A stretch of DNA of 64,000 nucleotides from NCBI GenBank assembly GCA_030584025.1, contig CP129487.1, positions 1,488,001 to 1,552,000 on the forward strand. The letters are read 5' to 3'. The translations under genes were made by a program, and so were the position numbers. Origin of the DNA: Cyclobacteriaceae bacterium (GTDB lineage Bacteria; Bacteroidota; Bacteroidia; Cytophagales; Cyclobacteriaceae). How positions within the stretch are numbered: position 1 is the first letter of the stretch; each line of letters starts with the position of its first letter. Under the pieces are notes generated by a model that was given only the letters and a program-made list of their open reading frames with translations, did not search any database and was not told the DNA's origin. This document shows positions 34,367 to 42,797 of this stretch, piece by piece.

Positions 34367-34478
34367 TGGTCATTTGAGGAAATCAAATACTAAAGACGAA
34401 AGGTTCATGATCTACTGCATTATGATGTAGATGGATATGCTTTGAATATTATTGGAATAATTAACATCTTGCCTGCAA

Positions 34479-35243
34479 ATGTATGTTAGTATGGCCGAGG
34501 AAATTGATTTTATAAAGTACAAAGAGCTTGGAGCTTATCATTGGGAAAATTACTTCGGTAGTGTTTTTAAAATAAACAGTTTTGTACGTGCCCGCTATGA
34601 TATCGTAATTCAATTACTCAAAGTGGGTGGCATACGTAAAGATTCCTTGTTACTTGAGGTTGGATGTGGGGATGGTGCTTTAAGTGGTCTCATTTATAAA
34701 TCTTTTGCATGCGATCTGGTAGGCGTTGAGCCATCGGAAATTGGCATTAAATTCTGCAAAGAAATGTTTTCAAAGCACGGGTACTCGGGAACATTCAACG
34801 TATCCGAAGGTTACACATTCGACTATCCTGATAATCATTTCAATTATGTGGTTATGGCCGATGTAATTGAGCATCTTCAACACCCCGATAAAATGTTAAA
34901 GGAAATAAAACGCGTACTAAAACCAGGAGGTCATGTTATCATTACAACACCTGTCAGGATTACGGAATTACCGGAAGACGAGATGCATGTTCAGGAATTC
35001 TTTCCTACAGAATTGAGGGCACTATGCGATAATTATTTTGGTGTACCGGTAAAGTCCATGTATACCCACCCGGTGGTTTGGAGGGAATTGTATAAACATG
35101 GAAATAAAAAAATCCGATCGTTGATCCGTCTTTGGTGTAGAATACTGGATAAAGTATTCGGAAGAAATGTGTTTTTGAAAGAAGCAGGTAATTCCAGGTG
35201 GAAAAACTTTTCAATGCAATCGCTTTTGTATACCAAAAGCTAA
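34479..35243 (+). CDS. SAM-dependent class I methyltransferase
   Basis: 254 residues from ATG 34479; ATG 34491 (MAEEIDF) is an alternative. Motif I is LEVGCGDGALSG, followed by VGVEPSEIGIKFC (acidic loop), FNYVVMADVIEHLQHPDKM and IKRVLKPGGHVIITTP, a canonical ubiE/Methyltransf_11 layout. The C-terminal third is basic with WCRILDKVFGRN. It could act on small molecules or sugars; the target is unknown. A 110-bp gap separates it from the previous gene, and it appears monocistronic. Confidence 0.88.
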   Translation: MYVSMAEEIDFIKYKELGAYHWENYFGSVFKINSFVRARYDIVIQLLKVGGIRKDSLLLEVGCGDGALSGLIYKSFACDLVGVEPSEIGIKFCKEMFSKHGYSGTFNVSEGYTFDYPDNHFNYVVMADVIEHLQHPDKMLKEIKRVLKPGGHVIITTPVRITELPEDEMHVQEFFPTELRALCDNYFGVPVKSMYTHPVVWRELYKHGNKKIRSLIRLWCRILDKVFGRNVFLKEAGNSRWKNFSMQSLLYTKS

Positions 35244-35353
35244 AGTAATCTGCTTATGCGGCAGCTCTACATGCAACTGAACCTGGAGCATTACCTTTGA
35301 TTGAGGTTAAATCGATTTTTGTATTTCTGCCCTAAATTTTTGCATCTTTAATT

Positions 35354-36751
35354 ATGAAATACATTTTATACCTCTGCTTGTTTTCTCTTTTGGTAAGTTG
35401 TTCTCCTGAAAAGGAGGATCATCGCCTTGGCCAGATTGATGAATACCTTTCTGGCCAATCAAAGTATTTTAAATTCAATGGTAACGTGTTGGTTGCCGAG
35501 CGCGGTGAAATAATTTACGAGAAGTCGTTCGGGTTGGCCGACTTTGATTCTAATCGTCAATTGAATGATTCATCTGTCTTTGAACTGGCCTCCGTGAGTA
35601 AGCAATTTACGGCCATGGGTATTTTGCTTTTGGAGCAGAAGGGAGTGTTGAGTTTGCAGGATTCCTTACGAAAATTTTTTCCAGAACTTCCGTATTCCGG
35701 AATTACCATTCACCACATGCTTACACATATTTCAGGTTTACCTGATTATATGGATGTAATGGATGAAAAATGGGATCGTACCCGAATTGCCGGTAATGCT
35801 GATATCGTTGCTTTACTGGCACAGGAAAAACCGGAGGCTCATTTTAAACCGGGCACAAAGTGGGAGTACAGTAATACTGCGTTTGCACTTCTGGCCAGTA
35901 TCATCGAAAAGGTTTCAGGACAATCGTTCAAAGCATATATGCAGGAGAATATTTTTGATCCGTTAAAGATGGCTGATACGCGTGTTTACAACACCAGACG
36001 CTCAGGTGAGCGGATTGAGAATTATGCCTTCGGCTACATTTGGTCTGATAGCCTAAATAAACATGTACTGCCCGATTCTGTGCCTGATCTCGATTTTGTT
36101 CGCTACCTCGATGGCATTCAGGGAGACGGCATTATCAATTCAACCACAGCAGATTTATTGAAATGGGATAGGGCATTGGCAAACCATGAAGGGTTACCAT
36201 CAGCAGCTATCGACAAACTTCTTAGCCGTCATTCCCTGGTCGATACAACATCCAATGTATACTACGGCTATGGCGTTATGTTGGAAGATAGTGAATATGG
36301 TAAGCAGGTAGCCCATGGTGGTGGCTGGCCCGGGTACGCAACATATTTGACACGGTATGCTGACCGTGATGTTACCATCATTGTATTGTCCAATAATAAT
36401 GCAGCGTCTCCAAGAATTTCAAATGCCATTGCTGCTCTTTTGCATGGTGATTCAGTGATTATGCCGTATGAACATGTTTCTGTCCAGTTAGACAGCGTTC
36501 AGCTATCTCGCTTTGAAGGCAAGTATAAATTCGATGGAGAACCTTTTGAGTTAAAGATAGAGAACGATAGCCTTTTTTTACTTAGTGGTGGCAGGAGACG
36601 ACTTCACCTGATTCCCGAATCTGAAACCAAAGTATTTGCGGATAATCAAGGTGATACTCAGTTTGAATTGCAAATTGGCAATGAGGGCTCACGAAAGTTA
36701 TTTTTGATTTTTTCTGGTGTGAAGAAAAACGTAGAGGAAATTGATGATTAG
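35354..36751 (+). CDS. Serine beta-lactamase-like hydrolase, lipoprotein
   Basis: 465 residues. Lipobox LVSC places it on a membrane. The class C/penicillin-binding-protein-like triad is present: ASVSKQF (Ser80, Lys83), WEYSNTAF (Tyr172, Asn174) and VAHGGGWPG (His321-Gly-Gly). A C-terminal lipocalin-like domain (about 370-465, YKFDGEPFELKIENDSLFLLS) follows, as in many Bacteroidota EstB/AmpC-type esterases. It probably hydrolyses peptides or esters in the periplasm; true beta-lactamase activity is not implied. Confidence 0.9.
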   Translation: MKYILYLCLFSLLVSCSPEKEDHRLGQIDEYLSGQSKYFKFNGNVLVAERGEIIYEKSFGLADFDSNRQLNDSSVFELASVSKQFTAMGILLLEQKGVLSLQDSLRKFFPELPYSGITIHHMLTHISGLPDYMDVMDEKWDRTRIAGNADIVALLAQEKPEAHFKPGTKWEYSNTAFALLASIIEKVSGQSFKAYMQENIFDPLKMADTRVYNTRRSGERIENYAFGYIWSDSLNKHVLPDSVPDLDFVRYLDGIQGDGIINSTTADLLKWDRALANHEGLPSAAIDKLLSRHSLVDTTSNVYYGYGVMLEDSEYGKQVAHGGGWPGYATYLTRYADRDVTIIVLSNNNAASPRISNAIAALLHGDSVIMPYEHVSVQLDSVQLSRFEGKYKFDGEPFELKIENDSLFLLSGGRRRLHLIPESETKVFADNQGDTQFELQIGNEGSRKLFLIFSGVKKNVEEIDD

Positions 36752-36827
36752 ATCCTATGCGCTGCTTTAATTGGTTATTAATCACATAATCAAAGATTTT
36801 AACATCTAGGAAATACTTGATTTAGCC

Positions 36828-37643
36828 TTATGTGTGAAACTTCCAATAATAGATCAGGCAATAGAGCAGTGTACTAAGTATTATGAGGATAATTTTTTTT
36901 GATAATCCGATGGGTATTTCCGCATACTTGGTTCGATACCAACTTATACTGGCTGCTATGAGGAAAGTAGCCCAGCCAAGAACCATTTGGGTAGCCTCAG
37001 TCACTTCGATATCCTCTTCACTGTGTCCTAACCAGGCCAGCATGCCAAGGATAATTGAAAATAGCAACGCAAGTGAAAACTCATGTTGTTTTACAAATCG
37101 AAGAAAACCACTTGGAAACTCGTATCGATCTTTTACTTTACCTGGTATGTGTATTCCAACTTGTTGTTGTAACCACTTCACTTCTGAAAGAATTAACCTG
37201 TTACTAATTCGGACACGCTCGGTTTGGCTGAGCACAATGAAGAGTATGTATTCACTTTCATCATCTGCACCATCACCCATCCGGTACGCATAATAAAGAG
37301 CCTGAATGTCACTATTCAGAATTGTTTTACCGAAGGGAGCAGTAAAGCCACCTTTGTACGAAATTGAATTTGGCGTTACTACTATTTTATGACGGGTGGC
37401 AAACCAGAATATGATTGCTAAAATACTTGATGTAATAAGCGAGTCTTGAATGAACCAATATGGCAAGCGTGCATGATTTGCAATGAACAAGGCGTTAAAA
37501 AGCACCAATATCCCAAAAAGGACAATGAAGGTAAATGATGCGTTCCACCTGATGGTTACCTGGTCACCTTGCTTCGAAAGATGAAAATTTTTTGAGGGAT
37601 CCTCTTCGGGCTCCTTTGATAGAAAGGTCGATTTCCGATTCAT
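36828..37643 (-). CDS. Hypothetical four-helix membrane protein with PH-like domain
   Basis: 271 residues. A hydrophilic start (MNRKSTFLSKEPEEDPSKNF) precedes two helices (FIVLFGILVLFNALFIAN, DSLITSSILAIIFWFATR), a soluble beta-rich part (HKIVVTPNSISYKGGFTAPFGKTILNSDIQALYY...ILFIVLSQTERVRISN) like a bacterial PH domain, and three more helices. No family is named. It lies alone between two convergent/divergent neighbours. Confidence 0.7.
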   Translation of the reverse strand: MNRKSTFLSKEPEEDPSKNFHLSKQGDQVTIRWNASFTFIVLFGILVLFNALFIANHARLPYWFIQDSLITSSILAIIFWFATRHKIVVTPNSISYKGGFTAPFGKTILNSDIQALYYAYRMGDGADDESEYILFIVLSQTERVRISNRLILSEVKWLQQQVGIHIPGKVKDRYEFPSGFLRFVKQHEFSLALLFSIILGMLAWLGHSEEDIEVTEATQMVLGWATFLIAASISWYRTKYAEIPIGLSKKIILIILSTLLYCLIYYWKFHT

Positions 37644-37746
37644 GATGTATTCAATATCAAGTTAAGCAATTCAACCTCTTTTTCAAATTAACGATGGGTG
37701 GAACAAAAATTTCAACTACTTTAGTTAAAATTAACTCAACCCATAA

Positions 37747-38100
37747 ATGCTATTAGCTATTCATCCTAAATTGCCCATGCGCAGCAAAGCAGAAACTAAA
37801 GCTTTTTACGTTGATCAACTTGGGTTTGAGGCACCACATGATTTCTATCCGGATTACCTAATGGTAAAGAAGGATCAGATTGAAATTCACTTTTTTCTCT
37901 ATGCCGAAATTGATGTGAAGACCAATTACGGCATGTGTTACATTCGCACCGATGATGTTGATGTGTTATACGCACATGCACTTAAGAATAAGCTCAGCAT
38001 ACCTGAACTCGGACACCTTCAAGATAGGCCCTGGCGGCAAAGGGAATTTGCACTACTTGATCCAAGTCATAATTTGTTAACTTTTGGTCAGGCTTTGTAG
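37747..38100 (+). CDS. VOC-family bleomycin-resistance-like protein
   Basis: 117 residues, one glyoxalase/bleomycin-resistance fold. KAFYVDQLGFEAPHDF, DYLMVKKDQIEIHFFLY and DRPWRQREFALLDPSHNLLTFGQ match the bleomycin-binding subgroup closely. Such proteins sequester bleomycin as dimers. Whether this one does so is unproven. The DUF2306 gene starts 22 bp after its stop. Confidence 0.85.
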   Translation: MLLAIHPKLPMRSKAETKAFYVDQLGFEAPHDFYPDYLMVKKDQIEIHFFLYAEIDVKTNYGMCYIRTDDVDVLYAHALKNKLSIPELGHLQDRPWRQREFALLDPSHNLLTFGQAL

Positions 38101-38122
38101 CAGTAACTTTTATGTTAAGTTT

Positions 38123-38737
38123 ATGAAAAATATTCTCTGGGCACTCTTCATTCTGCTATCCATCTCTATCGGGCTTTATCCAATTAGTTATTTGGTGCTG
38201 ACCACCGATCATGGTGTATTAATCAATCGTGAATTGTACGATGTGTCGGTTTGGCGGTGGATGTTTTTTCAACATGTTTCATTAGGCGGTATTGCCATGC
38301 TTAGTGGGTTCATCCAATTCAGCAAAAAAATGCGAACTCGTAACCTGAGGTTGCATCGCTTGTTTGGAAAAATTTACCTGGTGGCCGTGCTGCTAAGTGG
38401 GGCAGCCGGGTTTTATGTAGCGTTGCATACGTTTGGTGGAGTTCCCGCACAGGCCGGCTTTGTCGGGTTGGCAGTAAGTTGGTTGTTTACGAGTGCCATG
38501 GCTTACTGGCGAGTACGAAGTAAAGATATTGATGCACATGAGCGTTGGATGATACGAAGCTATGCGCTTACCTGGGCAGCGGTAACCTTGCGCATTTACC
38601 TGCCCACATTTGAACATGCATTAAACATGAATTTTAATGAATCCTATCAGATTATAGCCTGGTTGTGTTGGGTACCCAACCTGATTGTGGCCGAGCTGAT
38701 CATTCTGCAAAAAAGAAAACCGCGGGCCATCGCGTAA
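38123..38737 (+). CDS. DUF2306 integral membrane protein
   Basis: 204 residues from ATG 38123 (MKNILWALFILLS), not the overlapping start at 38084. Four to six helices with the conserved HxLxG..Q pattern (FFQHVSLGGIAMLSGFIQF), RNLRLHRLFGKIYL and DIDAHERWMIRSYALTWAAVTLRIYLP are diagnostic of DUF2306. Conserved histidines could bind haem, since the fold resembles cytochrome b561-type bundles; function unknown. It abuts the convergent small gene. Confidence 0.85.
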   Translation: MKNILWALFILLSISIGLYPISYLVLTTDHGVLINRELYDVSVWRWMFFQHVSLGGIAMLSGFIQFSKKMRTRNLRLHRLFGKIYLVAVLLSGAAGFYVALHTFGGVPAQAGFVGLAVSWLFTSAMAYWRVRSKDIDAHERWMIRSYALTWAAVTLRIYLPTFEHALNMNFNESYQIIAWLCWVPNLIVAELIILQKRKPRAIA

Positions 38738-38965
38738 TTAATTAGTTGCTTTCGAGATCTGGTGTTGTAACTCTTCAACCAGTGTTTGCTTATTGGTGAT
38801 TTCTTTCCGTTCAGCGGTTAATGGTTTGCCTTTCAATTTCTCCTGCTGAATGGAGAGTTTATACATCATATCCTCCAGGGCTTCAAGGAGAATAGGTTTA
38901 TATTTTGGATCAATGGTCATGACTTTTTTGTAAGTAAGATAAACCCCGCGTTTTTCCCCCGCCAT
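38738..38965 (-). CDS. Small coiled-coil protein of unknown function
   Basis: 75 residues from ATG 38965; an internal ATG at 38920 (MTIDPKYKPILLEALEDMMY) is a credible alternative. It is highly helical and charged (QQEKLKGKPLTAERKEITNKQTLVEELQHQISK), fitting a short coiled coil. No family recognised. Its stop is immediately adjacent to that of the DUF2306 gene. Confidence 0.6.
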   Translation of the reverse strand: MAGEKRGVYLTYKKVMTIDPKYKPILLEALEDMMYKLSIQQEKLKGKPLTAERKEITNKQTLVEELQHQISKATN

Positions 38966-39071
38966 GATTTATGTCAGATTTATGGTAGAACAAGATGCAG
39001 TTCAATTTTGAACATTTTAGTATTCGGATATGTACACCCTTATGTTCATCACGTTATCTTAACGCCTTGTA

Positions 39072-39098
39072 ATGCCGATTTTCATTTCGGCATAATTT
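39072..39098. promoter_or_regulatory. Hairpin ATGCCGA/TCGGCAT in a divergent intergenic region
   Basis: Seven-bp perfect arms (39072-39078, 39087-39093) with an 8-base loop and AATTTTT after it. It looks like a terminator, yet no gene ends here: both flanking genes start nearby. It may be an operator or a leader attenuator of the gene at 39138. Confidence 0.4.
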
Positions 39099-39137
39099 TT
39101 ACTTGTATAATGCGATCCGAAAATCTAACCCTGTTTC

Positions 39138-39992
39138 ATGAATAAGGTTTTTCTTTTAGTAAGTATTTTGTTTGTGACTGTTTCCGGAAATAGCCAGGTT
39201 TTACGGGGTACTGTTCGGGATAGTAAGACGGGAGAAATGTTGCCCTATGCGAACATTGGAATTAAGGGCAAGCAAATTGGGGGAATAAGCGATCGTGAAG
39301 GTCGATTTCTATTGGATCTTGCCAATGCAATGCCAGCCGATGTACTGGTGGTAAGTTATGTAGGCTATTCCAGTGAAGTTATTCAGGTTTCTAAACTTGA
39401 TTTTATGAAAGAAGTGGAGATAAGGCTTGTTCCTTCAACCATGCAATTAAATGAAGTTGTTATTCATGGTAAAAAGGAAATGATTGTGTTGGGCAATAAA
39501 AGCAAATCTTCGCGACATACGGGTTGGGGTGATTTTACAAGTTCACGAGGTAGGGCAATTGGATTGCTTATACCCGCAAATGATTTGCCAGTACGGGTTA
39601 ATAGTGTGTTTTTTCACCTGGATGCATGTGAATTTGATAGTGCGTTGGTCCGCATTAATTTCTTTTATGCGAATAATGAACAGTTAACTCCTCTCGCAAG
39701 TCAACAAAAAAATATCTTTCATACAATCAATCAGAAAAAGGGCTGGGTAGAAGTGAGGATTTGGGAGGACATAATCCTGAGAAATGAAAAAATTATTGTG
39801 GCCATTGAATGGTTGGATGCCTGGGCAAAGCCCCGTAGTCTGGAAGAAGGGGGTAGCTATCAATTCACTATATCGTTAGCCAAAACCACCGGGTATCACT
39901 ATCAACGACAAACTCCGGAAGAACCAGTTCAACTTTCCAATTCTTTTCACACACCATCAATTTACCTTTTATGCACGCCCATTCAAGATTGA
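39138..39992 (+). CDS. Secreted carboxypeptidase-regulatory-like domain protein
   Basis: 284 residues. Signal peptide (NKVFLLVSILFVTVSGNSQ), then a CarboxypepD_reg-like fold: LRGTVRDSKTGEMLPYANIGIKGKQIGGISDREGRFLL, VLVVSYVGYSSEVIQV and MQLNEVVIHGKKE, the stock pattern before TonB plugs. No plug or barrel follows; instead there is a beta-rich domain (about 120-284). The same layout occurs in Bacteroidota surface proteins of unknown role. It overlaps the next gene by 22 bp. Confidence 0.85.
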   Translation: MNKVFLLVSILFVTVSGNSQVLRGTVRDSKTGEMLPYANIGIKGKQIGGISDREGRFLLDLANAMPADVLVVSYVGYSSEVIQVSKLDFMKEVEIRLVPSTMQLNEVVIHGKKEMIVLGNKSKSSRHTGWGDFTSSRGRAIGLLIPANDLPVRVNSVFFHLDACEFDSALVRINFFYANNEQLTPLASQQKNIFHTINQKKGWVEVRIWEDIILRNEKIIVAIEWLDAWAKPRSLEEGGSYQFTISLAKTTGYHYQRQTPEEPVQLSNSFHTPSIYLLCTPIQD

Positions 39993-40456
39993 TTAATTTA
40001 GCTTCGGTTCAGAAGTTAACTTTGGTTATTATCTTTTCTATTACTCTTTCACAATTCGCCAGAGCACAGGCATCAGATGAGTTGTACAGAAAAATTGAAT
40101 CGCTCGATAGCGCTGTATTCCGCGCATTCAATACATGCGATATAGAGACTCTCAAATCGATGTTTACCCATGATCTGGAATTCTATCATGATAAAGATGG
40201 ATTAACAGGATATGATCACACGGTCAAGGCGATCAAATTGAATTGCGATCGAAAGCTTGGACTGGTTCGTACTCTGGTACCCGGCAGTATGGAGGTTTAC
40301 CCCATTGGTAATTATGGAGCAGTACAGATAGCATCCCATCGCTTTTGCCATATGGAAAATGGAAAAGAGGATTGCGGCACCTTTAAGTTTGTTCATGTAT
40401 GGAAGAATAACAACGGAAACTGGAAGATTTCAAGGGTAGTGAGCTACGATCATTAA
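39971..40456 (+). CDS. Secreted NTF2-like (DUF4440) protein
   Basis: 161 residues beginning within the end of the previous gene. After a signal peptide (LTLVIIFSITLSQFARAQ) comes an NTF2/SnoaL-like fold: LDSAVFRAFNTCDIETLKSMFTHDLEFYHDKDGLTGYD, GAVQIASHRFCHMENGKEDCGTFKFVHVWKNNNGNWKISRVVSYDH, the latter typical of DUF4440. Two cysteines may form a disulphide. Ligand unknown. Probably co-translated with the previous gene. Confidence 0.85.
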   Translation: MHAHSRLINLASVQKLTLVIIFSITLSQFARAQASDELYRKIESLDSAVFRAFNTCDIETLKSMFTHDLEFYHDKDGLTGYDHTVKAIKLNCDRKLGLVRTLVPGSMEVYPIGNYGAVQIASHRFCHMENGKEDCGTFKFVHVWKNNNGNWKISRVVSYDH

Positions 40457-40524
40457 AATTTTGTGATTAGCGGTTGCTCATCACCCGCCAGGATACTTAA
40501 TATTGAGAGACATAAACCTAATCT

Positions 40525-42762
40525 ATGCGCTTCGTATTGAGTATCCTTTTTCTATGCCTGGTAATTTCATGCCAGGTACCTAAAACAGAAATTCAACAAT
40601 GGGAAGAACAGGCATCACGTGTAACGATTATCCGTGATGATTTTGGTGTTCCACACGTATATGGAAAGACCGATGCCGATGCGGTTTTTGGGATGTTGTA
40701 TGCGCAATGTGAAGATGACTTTGCCCGGGTGGAACGAAACTACATTTGGGCCATCGGCCGATTGGCTGAAGTAGAAGGGGAGGAAATGCTGTATAGCGAT
40801 GTGCGCGCTAACCTTTTTATGACGCAAGAGGAAGCCATGCATCGGTATAACGAAAGTCCTGAATGGTTAAAGGAACTTTGTCAGGCTTTTGCCGATGGGG
40901 TTAATTATTATCTCTACACCCATCCTGAGGTTACGCCCAAGCTGCTCACCCGGTTCGAACCGTGGATGCCGATGTATTTCAGTGAGGGAAGTATTGGAGG
41001 CGATATTGAGTCGGTATCGATAAGAAGCATTAAGGAATTTTATGATCAACGTGATGTCAATCAGACTGATCAGTTAAGTTCTGTCATGTTTCGACAAGCT
41101 CAACATGACAATGGGGAGCATTTTGTCAGTTTGAGCAAGTCGAAAACTGACCAACCCAATGTAATAGTAAACGAACCCCAGGGCTCTAATGGCTTTGCTA
41201 TTTCAGGCAAGCTTACCGAGTCAGGCAATGCCATGCTGCTGATCAACCCGCATACTTCGTTTTACTTCCGCGGAGAAATTCATGTGGTGAGTGAAGAAGG
41301 ATTGAATGCCTATGGCGCGGTAACATGGGGACAGTTTTTTATTTATCAAGGTTTTAATGAGAAAAATGGTTGGATGCATACATCATCCTACACCGATGTG
41401 ATGGATGAATTTTTAGAAACCATAACGGAGAAAGATGGAAGGTTTTTTTATCAGTACGGTAGTGAAGAACGTGCTGTTCATGAAGTTGACATTACATTAA
41501 ATTACACCACTGGAGATTCCATACAACATAGGGATTTCAAACTTTATCGTACGCACCATGGCCCTGTAACCGGTAAACAAGATGATAAGTGGATAACTAC
41601 TTCCATGATGTGGGATCCGTCCAATGCATTGCAGCAAGCATTCATCCGAACCAAGACCAATTCGTATAATGAGTTCAAAAAAATGATGGACTACCGTACC
41701 AACTCATCAAATAATACGGTATATGCGGATGCAGATGGGAACATTGCTTTTTTTCAAGGAAATTTTATTCCAAAACGCGATGTACAGTTTGATTATGAAA
41801 ATCCGGTGGATGGGAGCAACCCTGCCACAGATTGGCAGGGATTACATTCGGTAGATGAGAGCATTCATTTACTCAACCCTGAAAACGGATGGATTCAGAA
41901 TTGTAACTCTACGCCTTTTACCTCAGCAGCAGAATTCAGCCCCAAGAAAGAAGACTACCCGTATTACATGGCCACCGAACCCGAGAACTTTAGAGGGGTG
42001 CATGCAATAAAAGTGCTAACCGGTAGCAGCGGATACACGCTTGATATGCTTTTACAAACCGCCTATGATCCTTACCTGCCTGCATTTGAAAAGCTGATAC
42101 CCGGGCTGGTACAAGCTATTGATCAATCGGGTAAGAAATTTGCAAAGCTTAAGCCTGCTGTTGATGTGTTGCGTAATTGGGATATGCGGGTAACCAAAGA
42201 ATCGGTGGCGATGACACTTGCTCATTACTATATTTCCATTTACTTACAGAAGGGCCCACGACCTGAAGGACTTACTATGATGGAGCGTGTAAATTATTTT
42301 GGAACGAGTACGCCTCATGAAGAACGACTGGCCATTTTTTCAGAAGTGATTGAAAAACTCACCACTGATTTTGGAACCTGGGAAATGCCCTGGGGTGAAG
42401 TGAATCGCTTTCAACGTTTGGATGGCGCCATCCAACAGAAGTTTGATGATAACAAGCCCAGTATCCCGGTCGGGTTGGCTTCCGGAAATTGGGGAGCGCT
42501 TGCTTCATACGGTGCGCGTGGTAATCAGGGAACAAAAAAAATATACGGTACCTATGGCAATAGCTTTGTAGCCGTGGTTGAGTTCGGTCCAAAGGTAAAG
42601 GCAAAAAGCATACTTGCCGGAGGCCAAAACAGTGATCCTGCTTCGCCTCATTTTACCGATCAGGCGCAGCGTTATGCCGATGTTGATTTTAAAGACGTGG
42701 CCTATTACCGGGAAGATGTGGAGAAACGGGCGAAGCGCACCTATCATCCTGGGCAAAAATAA
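40525..42762 (+). CDS. Penicillin-acylase-family Ntn hydrolase, lipoprotein, with in-frame hairpin repeat
   Basis: 745 residues. Lipobox VISC; the alpha part has VTIIRDDFGVPHVYGKTDADAVFG and YAQCEDDFARVERN. The autoprocessing site is QG-SNGFAISG, with Ser221 as the expected beta-chain N-terminus and nucleophile; then MLLINPH and a long beta chain ending at ARDVEK-type residues. These enzymes cleave themselves and hydrolyse acyl amides such as quorum-sensing lactones or penicillins. Residues 187-209 (VMFRQAQHD...FVSLSKSKTD) are encoded by a pair of hairpin repeats inserted in frame in the linker about 12 residues before Ser221. Confidence 0.92.
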   Translation: MRFVLSILFLCLVISCQVPKTEIQQWEEQASRVTIIRDDFGVPHVYGKTDADAVFGMLYAQCEDDFARVERNYIWAIGRLAEVEGEEMLYSDVRANLFMTQEEAMHRYNESPEWLKELCQAFADGVNYYLYTHPEVTPKLLTRFEPWMPMYFSEGSIGGDIESVSIRSIKEFYDQRDVNQTDQLSSVMFRQAQHDNGEHFVSLSKSKTDQPNVIVNEPQGSNGFAISGKLTESGNAMLLINPHTSFYFRGEIHVVSEEGLNAYGAVTWGQFFIYQGFNEKNGWMHTSSYTDVMDEFLETITEKDGRFFYQYGSEERAVHEVDITLNYTTGDSIQHRDFKLYRTHHGPVTGKQDDKWITTSMMWDPSNALQQAFIRTKTNSYNEFKKMMDYRTNSSNNTVYADADGNIAFFQGNFIPKRDVQFDYENPVDGSNPATDWQGLHSVDESIHLLNPENGWIQNCNSTPFTSAAEFSPKKEDYPYYMATEPENFRGVHAIKVLTGSSGYTLDMLLQTAYDPYLPAFEKLIPGLVQAIDQSGKKFAKLKPAVDVLRNWDMRVTKESVAMTLAHYYISIYLQKGPRPEGLTMMERVNYFGTSTPHEERLAIFSEVIEKLTTDFGTWEMPWGEVNRFQRLDGAIQQKFDDNKPSIPVGLASGNWGALASYGARGNQGTKKIYGTYGNSFVAVVEFGPKVKAKSILAGGQNSDPASPHFTDQAQRYADVDFKDVAYYREDVEKRAKRTYHPGQK
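41083..41151. repeat. REPIN-like pair inside the penicillin-acylase gene
   Basis: B-type hairpin at 41083-41109 (arms GTCATGTT/AACATGAC, core TCGACAAGCTC) and A-type hairpin at 41125-41151 (arms GTCAGTTT/AAACTGAC, core GAGCAAGTCGA), 15 bp apart and in the same B-then-A order as the arrays at 25-26.9 kb. Total insert length 69 bp, a multiple of three. Confidence 0.9.
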
Positions 42763-42797
42763 CAGTAGTGGATAACAGGAATTGTTAACTTTAGTTT

